Shown: one piece after another, positions 6,612 through 13,656 of the stretch | How positions within the stretch are numbered: position 1 is the stretch's first letter | How the letters are laid out: each line of letters opens with the position of its first letter | Assembly (NCBI GenBank): GCA_900764925.1 | Contig: CAAFPW010000041.1 | Coordinates: 8,698-72,697, forward strand | Direction of reading: 5' to 3' | DNA: 64,000 nt | Source of the DNA: Fusobacteriaceae bacterium | GTDB lineage: Bacteria > Fusobacteriota > Fusobacteriia > Fusobacteriales > Fusobacteriaceae | Position numbers and translations under genes: made by a program | Notes under the pieces: generated by a model | What the model was told of the DNA's origin: nothing | What the model saw: only the letters and a program-made list of their open reading frames with translations | Databases searched by the model: none

Positions 6612-8861
6612 ATGAAAAAAATATTAATTTTTATTTTATTGATAAATTCAATAATCTTTGCTGAGGGAATTAAATTATCCCCAACTACTATTACTTCTAC
6701 AACTGGTTTTAATGCTCCTCTTGTAGAGGAAAATAAAAACATAACCTTAATAACAAAGGAAGATATCTCTAAAAAACAGTATGATAACGTGGAAAATATT
6801 TTAAGAGATACTCCCAATATAGTAATTACAAATACACAATTTGGCCCTACTATAAATCTTCGTGGAAGTGGAGAGCGTTCAATGAGTAGAGTTAAAGTTT
6901 TAGTAGATGGAATATCTTTAACACCATTGGAAGAAGCTATGGGAACTCTACCTATTAACTCTATCCCTGTCAGCTCTATTGAGAAAATAGAAGTCATCCC
7001 AGGGGGAGGAGCTACTCTATATGGTAGTGGTACAACAGGAGGAGTAATCAATATAATTACTATAGCTGATACTAGAAAAGATTTTTTTAATCTCAATACT
7101 AAAAGTGGTTCCTACTCAAATAGAGATATTGATATCTCTCTAGGACAAAACCTAACTGATAAATTGTACTTAAGTCTAACCTCTCAATATACCAATAAAA
7201 ATGGATATAGAGATAATGAGAAGTTAGAAAGTAAAAGTTTCAATGGGACCTTAGATTATATTATAAATGATAGAAATAGAATAAAATTCCAAGGACTATA
7301 CTTCACTGATGATGGTAAAACTTCTACTGAGGTTAAAAAATCAATATTAGCTATGGACAGAAGAGCTAAGGGAGAAAATATTGATTTTGATAGTGAAAGA
7401 GAATCTTTCTCAATAGACTATGAGTTCAAAGCTAATGATAATTGGACTCTTTATGCTAACCTATTCCAAACAGAGTATGAGAGAAATTTTTTACAAGATG
7501 ATACTAGAGATTTTGAAATCCCTAAAATTGGTAAAATGCCTTTCTCTCCAACTTTAGAAAACTTAAAATCAACTTTAGATGGAGGTTTTATTGAAAAATC
7601 TAAAGGAATTAAATTAAAATCTAAATATGAGTATGAAAACGGAACTTTGATAGGCGGATATGATTATATAACTACAAATGTAAAAAGAGATAGCTTAGTT
7701 ACAACTGAAAGATTTAAATTTGCTAATGCAAAATTTTCTACTCCAATTTCACTTCCTCCAAGTAACATTCTTTTCGAAAACCTTGAAGGACAAGTAATTA
7801 CTAAAAACAAACTAGATACAGATAAAGATACTCATGCACTATATCTACTTAATAATTATAATGTTACAGAAAAATTAACTCTTACTACTGGAATAAGATA
7901 TGAACATTCAAAATATAATGGATATAGAAGTTCAGATGTTACTTTAAATGGTTATAATCTTCAAAAAAGTGGAACTATGGGGTCTAGTATTTTTCCTGAT
8001 GACTCTTCTATTAGAGAGTTATCGAAGGATTATACCAATATAGAAAAAAGTAATAGTAACTGGGCTGGAGAGATTGGATTAAATTATAGATTTAGTGATG
8101 TAGGAAGTGTATACACTAGATATGAGAGAGGATTTATATCTCCACTACCTAGCCAACTTACTAATAAAATTAAGCCTGATAAAACATTGGATGATAAAGT
8201 ACCATCTGAAGAAAATAATAGTACTAAAGAATACAGTGATAGTAATCTAAAATCTGAAACTATAGATAGTATTGAGTTTGGATTAAAGAATATGGTTGGA
8301 AATAGTTTTATTACAACATCTATATTCCTATCACAAACTGATGATGAAATAACTACATTAGATAAAAATGCTAATAACCCAGCTCTAAAAGAGTGGAGAT
8401 TTGAAAATATCGGTCAAACTAAAAGAATAGGAGCAGAGATTTTTATTCAACAGTATTTAGATAGGTTAACTCTTACTGAATCAATAACCTATATTGATGC
8501 TGAAATTACAAAGGTAAATAGTAATGAATGGTTAAAAAAGGGAGATAAAGTCCCTATGGTATCTGATTGGAAAATATCCCTTGGAGCAGATTATGCCCTT
8601 ACTGAGAAATTCTCTTTAGGTGGAACCTATGTTTATAATAGTGGATATGAGAAGAGAGAGTTAGAATCTTATGATAAAATTAAAACCTCTGGTTTTGGAG
8701 TGACAGATATATATGGAAATTACAAAATAAAGGATTATCTATCTGTTAAAATTGGGGTAAATAATATTTTCAACGAACAGTATAATTATTTTGAAACAGC
8801 TACTACAGCTATCCCAGCTCCAGAGAGAAATTACTATGTAGGTTTTTCTTTAAATTTCTAA
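6612..8861 (+). CDS. TonB-dependent outer-membrane receptor
   Basis: It is a ligand-gated outer-membrane barrel energised by TonB. A signal peptide (about residues 1-18) precedes a plug domain at about 40-150 with NVENILRDTPNIVI, INLRGSGERSMSRVKVLVDG and IEKIEVIPGGGATLYGSGTTGGVINIIT, all classic plug motifs. The rest is a barrel rich in alternating aromatic strands, ending in a C-terminal Phe (FSLNF). The 749-residue length is normal. Its substrate cannot be told from sequence: no clear haem-receptor FRAP/NPNL motif was seen. SD AAGGAGA precedes the ATG. It shares a divergent control region with the globin gene and ends at a terminator. Confidence 0.9.
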   Translation: MKKILIFILLINSIIFAEGIKLSPTTITSTTGFNAPLVEENKNITLITKEDISKKQYDNVENILRDTPNIVITNTQFGPTINLRGSGERSMSRVKVLVDGISLTPLEEAMGTLPINSIPVSSIEKIEVIPGGGATLYGSGTTGGVINIITIADTRKDFFNLNTKSGSYSNRDIDISLGQNLTDKLYLSLTSQYTNKNGYRDNEKLESKSFNGTLDYIINDRNRIKFQGLYFTDDGKTSTEVKKSILAMDRRAKGENIDFDSERESFSIDYEFKANDNWTLYANLFQTEYERNFLQDDTRDFEIPKIGKMPFSPTLENLKSTLDGGFIEKSKGIKLKSKYEYENGTLIGGYDYITTNVKRDSLVTTERFKFANAKFSTPISLPPSNILFENLEGQVITKNKLDTDKDTHALYLLNNYNVTEKLTLTTGIRYEHSKYNGYRSSDVTLNGYNLQKSGTMGSSIFPDDSSIRELSKDYTNIEKSNSNWAGEIGLNYRFSDVGSVYTRYERGFISPLPSQLTNKIKPDKTLDDKVPSEENNSTKEYSDSNLKSETIDSIEFGLKNMVGNSFITTSIFLSQTDDEITTLDKNANNPALKEWRFENIGQTKRIGAEIFIQQYLDRLTLTESITYIDAEITKVNSNEWLKKGDKVPMVSDWKISLGADYALTEKFSLGGTYVYNSGYEKRELESYDKIKTSGFGVTDIYGNYKIKDYLSVKIGVNNIFNEQYNYFETATTAIPAPERNYYVGFSLNF

Positions 8862-8879
8862 TTTTAAAAATTTAAAAGA

Positions 8880-8912
8880 GATGTTGCAAGTTGATTTGCA
8901 ACATCCCCTTTA
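8880..8912 (+). terminator. Intrinsic terminator after the TonB receptor
   Basis: GATGTTGCAA (8880-8889) pairs with TTGCAACATC (8896-8905) around a 6-base loop, followed by CCCTTTATTT. It lies between convergent genes. Confidence 0.75.
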
Positions 8913-8914
8913 TT

Positions 8915-9325
8915 TCATTCTACATTTTCTCTTATTTTTTTAAGAGTAGAATCTGTCTTTTCCATCTCCTCTAACTCTAAATTAAGAAGTAGGATTTGGG
9001 TAATTTTTTTCTCCCTTTCTTTCAGTATAGGGATAATCTCTTTTGCTTTTTCTGTTGTAAATAGAGAGTAAGCTCTCTTATCTATTTCATTATTCCTTTT
9101 TAAAATATAATTTTTCTTTTCTAAATTATCTACCATTGCCTTAACTGTATTTTTATCTTTATCCAATTTTATAGCTAGTTCCATTTGAGAGATTCCCTCC
9201 TCTTCAAAAAGTTTAACTAAAACTATAAATTGTTCTGGGGTAATATCAAACTCTTTGAACTCCTTTGTCAAAAACTGATAAATTTTTCTAGCAGTGTAGC
9301 AGATATCATAAGCTAAAGTATTTAT
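8915..9325 (-). CDS. MarR-family regulator, apparent ATA start
   Basis: It is a winged-helix DNA-binding repressor. The helix-turn-helix is ISQMELAIKLDKDKNTVKAMVDNLEKKNYI and the wing is RNNEIDKRAYSLFTTEKA. Starting at the TTG at 9271 gives 118 residues and lacks the N-terminal dimerisation helix. Reading upstream in frame restores NTLAYDICYTARKIYQFLTKEF, a normal MarR helix 1. It ends at an ATA at 9325 placed 6 bases after AGAGGTG, directly after an in-frame stop. I therefore annotate the ATA start (136 residues) with caution. It lies downstream of, and probably in an operon with, the MBL-fold gene, so it is a candidate ligand for the palindrome in that gene's promoter. Confidence 0.75.
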   Translation of the reverse strand: MNTLAYDICYTARKIYQFLTKEFKEFDITPEQFIVLVKLFEEEGISQMELAIKLDKDKNTVKAMVDNLEKKNYILKRNNEIDKRAYSLFTTEKAKEIIPILKEREKKITQILLLNLELEEMEKTDSTLKKIRENVE

Positions 9326-9340
9326 TTAAATCACCTCTTT

Positions 9341-9384
9341 AACAAGATTTACAAATATATAATATCATATAAATCTTATTAAAG
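9341..9384. repeat. Imperfect inverted repeat between the MBL and marR genes
   Basis: AACAAGATTTA and TAAATCTTATT are spaced by about 18 AT-rich bases. There is no T run, so it is more likely an operator or a processing hairpin than a terminator. Function unknown. Confidence 0.35.
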
Positions 9385-9399
9385 CTATATGAACTATTT

Positions 9400-10272
9400 T
9401 TATTTAACCTTATCAACTAAAGTTTTTAAGTACGCTTCCATTTCAGCTTCAGTTAAAATAAATGGATTTTTTTCTCCCTCTTTTAAATTTTGAACGATAG
9501 ATAATTTTTCATATCCTTCATCAGCAAATAGATGAGCTGTTAAAGAAACTAGAGCTCCTTTTTCAGTAGCAACTTTTGAGAAATATTTAGCTGATTCCTT
9601 ATATTTTTGTTGTAACTCCTTATCTTTAGGAACTCCTGTTCCTCCCCATAGTATAGCAGTGTACTCTTTTCCATTATCTTTTACTGGGAAAACAAGAGAT
9701 ATTCCTCCTGGAGTGTGTCCTGGTGTCTCTAATATTGTTACTTCAGTCCCACCTAAAGTAATTTTATCTTGGTCTTTTGCAAAAATATCTATCTCTGTTT
9801 TTGGTGCACGAGGAGAGTTTGCTCCAGTGTTTAAGTTATACATTAGATCTGTATCGACTTTTGTCAACACTGTCTTAGCTCCATATTTTTCTCTTAGATA
9901 GTTTGCTCCACCATAGTGATCTCCATGTCCATGTGTTATAATTATATATTTTAAGTTTTTAGGATCTAATCCTAATTTAATTAATCCTTCTTCTATTGTT
10001 TTAGCATCTTTATCATCCCACATAGCATCTATAAGTACTATTCCTTCTGGAGTATCAATTGCCCAAGCAACAACACTTACACTTCCAATACAATAAACAT
10101 TATCGAAGATTTTAGTAGGTTCTAAACGAGTATCATCATGTAGGTACTCCATCGGAGTTTTTTCTCTACCATCTATCATTCTAATATTTTTTAAGTCAGC
10201 TACTTCACCAGCTGCTAAAAGAGAACTTACTAGAAAAAATCCAGCACATATATTTCTTAATCCTTTTTTCAT
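9400..10272 (-). CDS. Secreted MBL-fold hydrolase resembling subclass B3 beta-lactamases
   Basis: It is a metallo-beta-lactamase-fold hydrolase with zinc motif THGHGDHYGG (HxHxDH, about residues 113-122), a GIVLIDA strand before it, and ETPGHTPGGISL supplying the third His ligand. The tail TAHLFADEGYEKL may supply another. An N-terminal signal peptide (MKKGLRNICAGFFLVSSLLAAG) sends it to the periplasm. I chose the ATG at 10272 because GGAGGTATTTTTT precedes it; an in-frame ATG at 10335 would translate through the promoter. Whether it cleaves beta-lactams, lactones or other substrates is not shown by sequence. It is followed 74 bases later by marR. Confidence 0.85.
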   Translation of the reverse strand: MKKGLRNICAGFFLVSSLLAAGEVADLKNIRMIDGREKTPMEYLHDDTRLEPTKIFDNVYCIGSVSVVAWAIDTPEGIVLIDAMWDDKDAKTIEEGLIKLGLDPKNLKYIIITHGHGDHYGGANYLREKYGAKTVLTKVDTDLMYNLNTGANSPRAPKTEIDIFAKDQDKITLGGTEVTILETPGHTPGGISLVFPVKDNGKEYTAILWGGTGVPKDKELQQKYKESAKYFSKVATEKGALVSLTAHLFADEGYEKLSIVQNLKEGEKNPFILTEAEMEAYLKTLVDKVK

Positions 10273-10305
10273 AAAAAATACCTCCAATAAAAAATCTATA
10301 TCTAT

Positions 10306-10335
10306 ATAATAGTATGTATACATACTATTTGTCAA
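10306..10335 (-). promoter_or_regulatory. MBL promoter with a 22-bp perfect palindrome between -35 and -10
   Basis: TTGACA (10335-10330) and TATTAT (10311-10306) are 18 bases apart. The interval is filled by a perfect palindrome at 10308-10329 with half-site AATAGTATGTA. This is a classic repressor position; the MarR protein downstream is the obvious candidate. Confidence 0.6.
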
Positions 10336-10352
10336 GAAGAAATTTTATAAAT

Positions 10353-10400
10353 AAAAAAACTACTACAAAGAAATAATAAAATCATTACTTTATAGTAGTT
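10353..10400 (-). terminator. Intrinsic terminator after the riboswitch-controlled pilin gene
   Basis: On the minus strand AACTACTATAAAG pairs with CTTTGTAGTAGTT (one G-U), followed by seven T. It closes the pilus cluster. Confidence 0.85.
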
Positions 10401-10423
10401 CATCTTTAAAATCAATTATTTAA

Positions 10424-10945
10424 TTATTCATATTTAACTCTTACAGTTAAAGTATTGTTATACTCTCCTAGAGTCTTAGCTTGTCCAGCATCAATTTGCC
10501 CTTTAACAGTTAAATTAAGTTTTCCTTCATTATTCAAAGCATATGTAGTTGAATTAGTTGTAGCAGATTCATTATTTAATGAAAATTCTGGAGTATATAA
10601 AACATAATCTCCACTAGTATGTTTTAATTTTATAGGTTTTGTAACTAATGAATTTTCATTTCCTAAATTAGTTGTTCCTTCTAAAACAAACAATCTAACT
10701 GTTTCATTACTACTTCCTTTAACAGCTATCTTTCCAACCTTATCAGCATGATCTTTTACTTTCCCAGTTGGAACATTTCCAAAGTCTACTCCTTCAACTT
10801 CTAGCTCTAAAGCTTTTACTACATTAGCTTTTACTTCCATTTCTCTTGTTTGATATCCATATTTAGTATCTACCGAATCCCAAACTCCAGCATAACCTAA
10901 ACTAAAAACTGATAATAATCCAGCCACAAGTGCTATTTTTTTCAT
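10424..10945 (-). CDS. Pilin-like major subunit candidate (DUF4402-like)
   Basis: This secreted 173-residue protein has a signal peptide (MKKIALVAGLLSVFSLGYA) and an all-beta body. It shares VDFGNVPTGK near residues 52-61 and a C-terminal GEYNNTLTVRVKYE strand with the proteins at 20316 and 15857, which carry DFGDIPAGR and GEYKGTFLVRVEYRD, or DLGTAVAGH and GKYEGSFIVRVTYDE. That pattern matches DUF4402-type fimbrial subunits. It has its own promoter and c-di-GMP-I riboswitch, SD GAGGAGG and a private terminator, as expected for the most abundant subunit. Polymerisation by the upstream chaperone/usher genes is inferred from context. Confidence 0.7.
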   Translation of the reverse strand: MKKIALVAGLLSVFSLGYAGVWDSVDTKYGYQTREMEVKANVVKALELEVEGVDFGNVPTGKVKDHADKVGKIAVKGSSNETVRLFVLEGTTNLGNENSLVTKPIKLKHTSGDYVLYTPEFSLNNESATTNSTTYALNNEGKLNLTVKGQIDAGQAKTLGEYNNTLTVRVKYE

Positions 10946-10981
10946 AAATATATCCTCCTCAAAAATTTATTTACTAGAAAA

Positions 10982-11052
10982 TTGCAACTGGCTGCCGTGT
11001 TTCCCTTAGGCCCTTTAGCTTTGCGTCATAGCGTTTCCACTACTTTGCCAAT
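10982..11052 (-). ncRNA. c-di-GMP-I (GEMM) riboswitch upstream of the pilin gene
   Basis: The minus strand shows the GEMM-I core in order: GGCAAA, hairpin TAGTG-GAAA-CGCTA with a GNRA loop, GACGCAAAGC, tetraloop receptor GGGCCTAAG, then GGCAGCC and TTGC to close P1. It lies about 40 bases before the pilin ATG. I see no terminator between aptamer and SD, so control may be translational or by RNA stability; the expression platform is unclear. Confidence 0.92.
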
Positions 11053-11071
11053 ATTAAATTTTAACATAGTT

Positions 11072-11100
11072 AGTTTATCATAGTATCTATATTTTGTCAA
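11072..11100 (-). promoter_or_regulatory. Promoter of the riboswitch-pilin transcript
   Basis: TTGACA (11100-11095), a 17-base spacer and TAAACT (11077-11072) put +1 near 11065, just before the aptamer. The subunit can therefore be transcribed separately from the operon upstream. Confidence 0.7.
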
Positions 11101-11115
11101 GTATCATTTATTGTT

Positions 11116-11853
11116 TTATAAAGAAATTTTGCTATTATAGTATTCTTTCTCTTCTTGATCAAATATTTTTAAAGTAGCTTTTTTTCCCTTTAATCCTTCT
11201 TTAAGTGGAATAAAGATATTTATATTTTTTTCTCCAATTCTAGCACTATTTCCTAGCTTTCCACTATACTTATCTCCAGCTACTTCTATTTCATAAAAAA
11301 ATTGTATTGAAGCATTTCCTTTTGAAATAGTTTTAAGTTGTAGATTTACCCCTTCTCCTTTATAAACATATTGCAAATTTTTTAACTCCCCATCCAATAC
11401 TAGATTTTCACCATAACTATATATAGGAATCAAAACTTCTGTTATAAATTGAAGGTTACTCTCTATACTGTTAGACTCTTTCTCTTTATTTGCAGTACTT
11501 TTTATTTCATAAGGAATCTCCTTAAAGGTTAAATTACTTTTAAATTCTCCCTCTTTTAATCTTTCATCTGGTTTTACTCTAAATCTAACTTTCTGAGAAG
11601 CACCAGGTTTTATTGAAACATTTTTAGGGAATATAGTAATGTTAGAATTAAGATTATAATCCTTTCCATACTCTTCATCTGAACTAGCAAATATCTCTAT
11701 TCTTAAAGGTTGTAAAGTTTCATTTGTAATTGTTAACTCTTGAGTTGTAACTGTATTTCCTACTACTTCAAATCTAGTAGGATAAACACTAAAATTTAAA
11801 GCACTTGCTAAAGTAGAAAGTAAAAAAATTCCCAACAATATAATTTTTTTCAT
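11116..11853 (-). CDS. PapD-like periplasmic pilus chaperone (two-domain)
   Basis: It is a secreted 245-residue protein (signal MKKIILLGIFLLSTLASA) with a PapD-type Ig domain: FSVYPTRFEVVGNTVTTQELTITNETLQPLRIEIF, then SIKPGASQKVRFRVKP, matching the chaperone G1-edge region, followed by FITEVLIPI leading into a second beta domain. Such chaperones donate a strand to pilin subunits before the usher takes them. It lies 8 bases from a shorter paralogue and shares the operon with the usher-like gene. Assignment rests on motif pattern and context, since divergence from classical PapD is large. Confidence 0.7.
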   Translation of the reverse strand: MKKIILLGIFLLSTLASALNFSVYPTRFEVVGNTVTTQELTITNETLQPLRIEIFASSDEEYGKDYNLNSNITIFPKNVSIKPGASQKVRFRVKPDERLKEGEFKSNLTFKEIPYEIKSTANKEKESNSIESNLQFITEVLIPIYSYGENLVLDGELKNLQYVYKGEGVNLQLKTISKGNASIQFFYEIEVAGDKYSGKLGNSARIGEKNINIFIPLKEGLKGKKATLKIFDQEEKEYYNSKISL

Positions 11854-11861
11854 AATTCCTC

Positions 11862-12299
11862 CTATCTCTTTTCTCCTGTAACTCCTATGGCTATCTCAGT
11901 TATAAATTTAAACTCGGTAGAAAATTTTTCACTCTCTTGAATTTTTTGTTTAATCTCTTTAGGTTTCTCTCTAAAAACAAGAAGACTTTTATATTTTCCC
12001 TTTTCTAAATTCTCAGTAGACTTTACTTTAAATCTTACACTTTGCTTTCCACCTGGTTTTATAGAGATCAGTTTAGGAAATATAACTATATTAGAATTTA
12101 AATCTTTATTCTCATACCCTTCAGCTTTATCTAAATATATCTCCACTCTCAATGGAGAAGAAGTATTATTTATAATATACGCTTCTTTAGTTTCATTTTT
12201 AGATAAATCCAAATCAAATTTTGTTGGTGCTATAGAAAAATTTAGTGAAAAAGTTGATATTGAAATAATAAAATAAAACAGTAATATTATTTTACTCAT
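11862..12299 (-). CDS. Single-domain PapD-like chaperone
   Basis: This 145-residue secreted protein (signal MSKIILLFYFIISISTFS) is a paralogue of the next gene downstream: FSIAPTKFDLDLSKNETKEAYIINNTSSPLRVEIY and SIKPGGKQSVRFKV align with it. It stops just after FITEIAIGV, where the second domain would begin, so it is effectively one Ig domain. The stop is clean and the SD (AGGAGGAAGG) strong. It could be a specialised chaperone for a minor subunit or a degenerating duplicate. Confidence 0.6.
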   Translation of the reverse strand: MSKIILLFYFIISISTFSLNFSIAPTKFDLDLSKNETKEAYIINNTSSPLRVEIYLDKAEGYENKDLNSNIVIFPKLISIKPGGKQSVRFKVKSTENLEKGKYKSLLVFREKPKEIKQKIQESEKFSTEFKFITEIAIGVTGEKR

Positions 12300-12308
12300 A
12301 CCTTCCTC

Positions 12309-13214
12309 CTATATCTCAGCCAAAATCTTATTGTATTTTAAATATTTAAGACTTTTATTAAAATTCTTAAATCTATCTACAATTCCATCTTTAAATGGTT
12401 TCGCTTCCTTTATAAGCTTACCATCACTTGTGACCTCATTATTATTTTCATAAAAATTTATTTGTACAATCCCACCAGCTTTATCATAAATAATACTTTT
12501 TCCTGTTTTTAAGCCATTTCTATATGGAATAGTTACTTTTAAATCTCCCGTTTTATAATATAATCTCCAAATTCCCTCTCTCTTATTATTTTTATAATTT
12601 CCTTCAATTTGGAGAATATTATCTTTTGAAAAAATCTCTATTTTACCATCAAGATTTCCAAAGGAAAAATTTGCAACAGTGTCTAAAATATTTCCCTCAT
12701 GAAAAAATACTAGTTCACCTTGTAAAAAACCATTCTCATAGTTGGCTCTTTTTAAAATATTTCCATTCTTATCATAATTAACTAAAGCTCCATAGAGTAT
12801 TCCATCTTTAAAAGTTTCATACCCTTCTATCTGTTTATTATCATAAAAATATGTCCATTGATTATTTGGCATATCATAGTTATACTCTAAAATAGCTTTA
12901 TTTTCATTATTTGGATATTTTATTATCCATGTTCCATGTTTAATCCCTTCAACATAATTTCCAATATATTGGCATAATTCATTATCTATCTCTATTTTTC
13001 CCATATATTTACCATTTTTTATTCCATCTCTGTATCCTTGTTCAATTCCTGTTCCAATAAACTTACCTGTAAAAGGGGTAGTTTCCCCTTTTACATAGGC
13101 TATATTATTTTTAACCACTTTATTATCTATGCTCTCTATCCTATCTCCAAAAATAGAGGAGGAAATGAGGAAATAGATAGTAAGAATTAAATTGAGTACT
13201 TGCACTTTTTTCAA
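12309..13214 (-). CDS. Secreted MORN/YwqK-type repeat protein
   Basis: It is 301 residues from a TTG start placed after AAGGAGGAAAAA, with a signal peptide (KKVQVLNLILTIYFLISSSIFG). The body consists of about seven MORN_2/YwqK-like repeats, for example IEQGYRDGIKNGKYMG, EGYETFKDGILYGALVNYDKNG, RANYENGFLQGELVFF and GNYKNNKREGIWRLYYKTG. Such beta-hairpin repeats form elongated surface or periplasmic scaffolds. It lies between the usher-like and chaperone genes, so a pilus accessory or tip role is possible, but nothing in the sequence proves it. Confidence 0.65.
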   Translation of the reverse strand: MKKVQVLNLILTIYFLISSSIFGDRIESIDNKVVKNNIAYVKGETTPFTGKFIGTGIEQGYRDGIKNGKYMGKIEIDNELCQYIGNYVEGIKHGTWIIKYPNNENKAILEYNYDMPNNQWTYFYDNKQIEGYETFKDGILYGALVNYDKNGNILKRANYENGFLQGELVFFHEGNILDTVANFSFGNLDGKIEIFSKDNILQIEGNYKNNKREGIWRLYYKTGDLKVTIPYRNGLKTGKSIIYDKAGGIVQINFYENNNEVTSDGKLIKEAKPFKDGIVDRFKNFNKSLKYLKYNKILAEI

Positions 13215-13228
13215 TTTTTTCCTCCTTA

Positions 13229-13654
13229 CTAATAGTTGTTGATTATATCATCAAGATAATCTTCATCAATATTTTCTTCTATATTAGTATCCACTGATTG
13301 AATTTTCTCTTTTGTTTCTTCAATAGTTTCTTTAATCATGACTGTATCCCTTCCATCGAAATACTCTCCCTCTTCTGGATTTGTTAATTTTACATCTACC
13401 TCTAAAGTTTCAGGAGAGAAATTAACATTTTCCTGTCCATAATAGATAAACTTTACATTGTATTTTCCTGGAGGAACATCCTCAAAGAAGAATAAACCAT
13501 CAAATTCTGGGTCTATCTCCTTATAAATTTTTCCATCTTTTTCTAACTGAATAGAGGTCATAGATATATTTTGAACGAACTCTCTTTCTGTATATGCTTC
13601 ACTGTTCCAAATATTTCCTGTTATCATAGATACAACCTCTATTGGAATATCCAA
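13229..13654 (-). CDS. C-terminal segment of the usher-like protein, in the -1 frame
   Basis: Read alone this 141-codon frame would begin at a TTG without a ribosome binding site. The frame is open further upstream, to the A-run at 13669-13675. There it joins the usher as KTKN|SANLKLDIPIEVVSMITGNIW. LDIPIEVV..ITGNIW followed by GLFFFEDVPPGKYNVKF is the expected second Cna_B-like module of an usher tail: an LPV strand, then G-V, then a PPG-Y turn. I therefore treat it as the continuation of the preceding gene and not as a separate protein. The acidic tail (EENIDEDYLDDIINNY) is unusual. Confidence 0.6.
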   Translation of the reverse strand: MDIPIEVVSMITGNIWNSEAYTEREFVQNISMTSIQLEKDGKIYKEIDPEFDGLFFFEDVPPGKYNVKFIYYGQENVNFSPETLEVDVKLTNPEEGEYFDGRDTVMIKETIEETKEKIQSVDTNIEENIDEDYLDDIINNY

Positions 13655-13656
13655 TT

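Noticed and set aside
9341..9384. Intrinsic terminator between the MBL and marR genes
   Set aside because: The inverted repeat has an 18-base AT loop and no following T run; read-through into marR is more likely.
10273..10335. Extended N terminus of the MBL-fold protein from the ATG at 10335
   Set aside because: It would translate the promoter and its palindrome and bury the signal peptide; GGAGG fits the ATG at 10272.
13229..13654. Separate small lipoprotein or SpaA-like gene
   Set aside because: The start would be a TTG without SD, and the frame continues upstream into the usher's expected tail domain.
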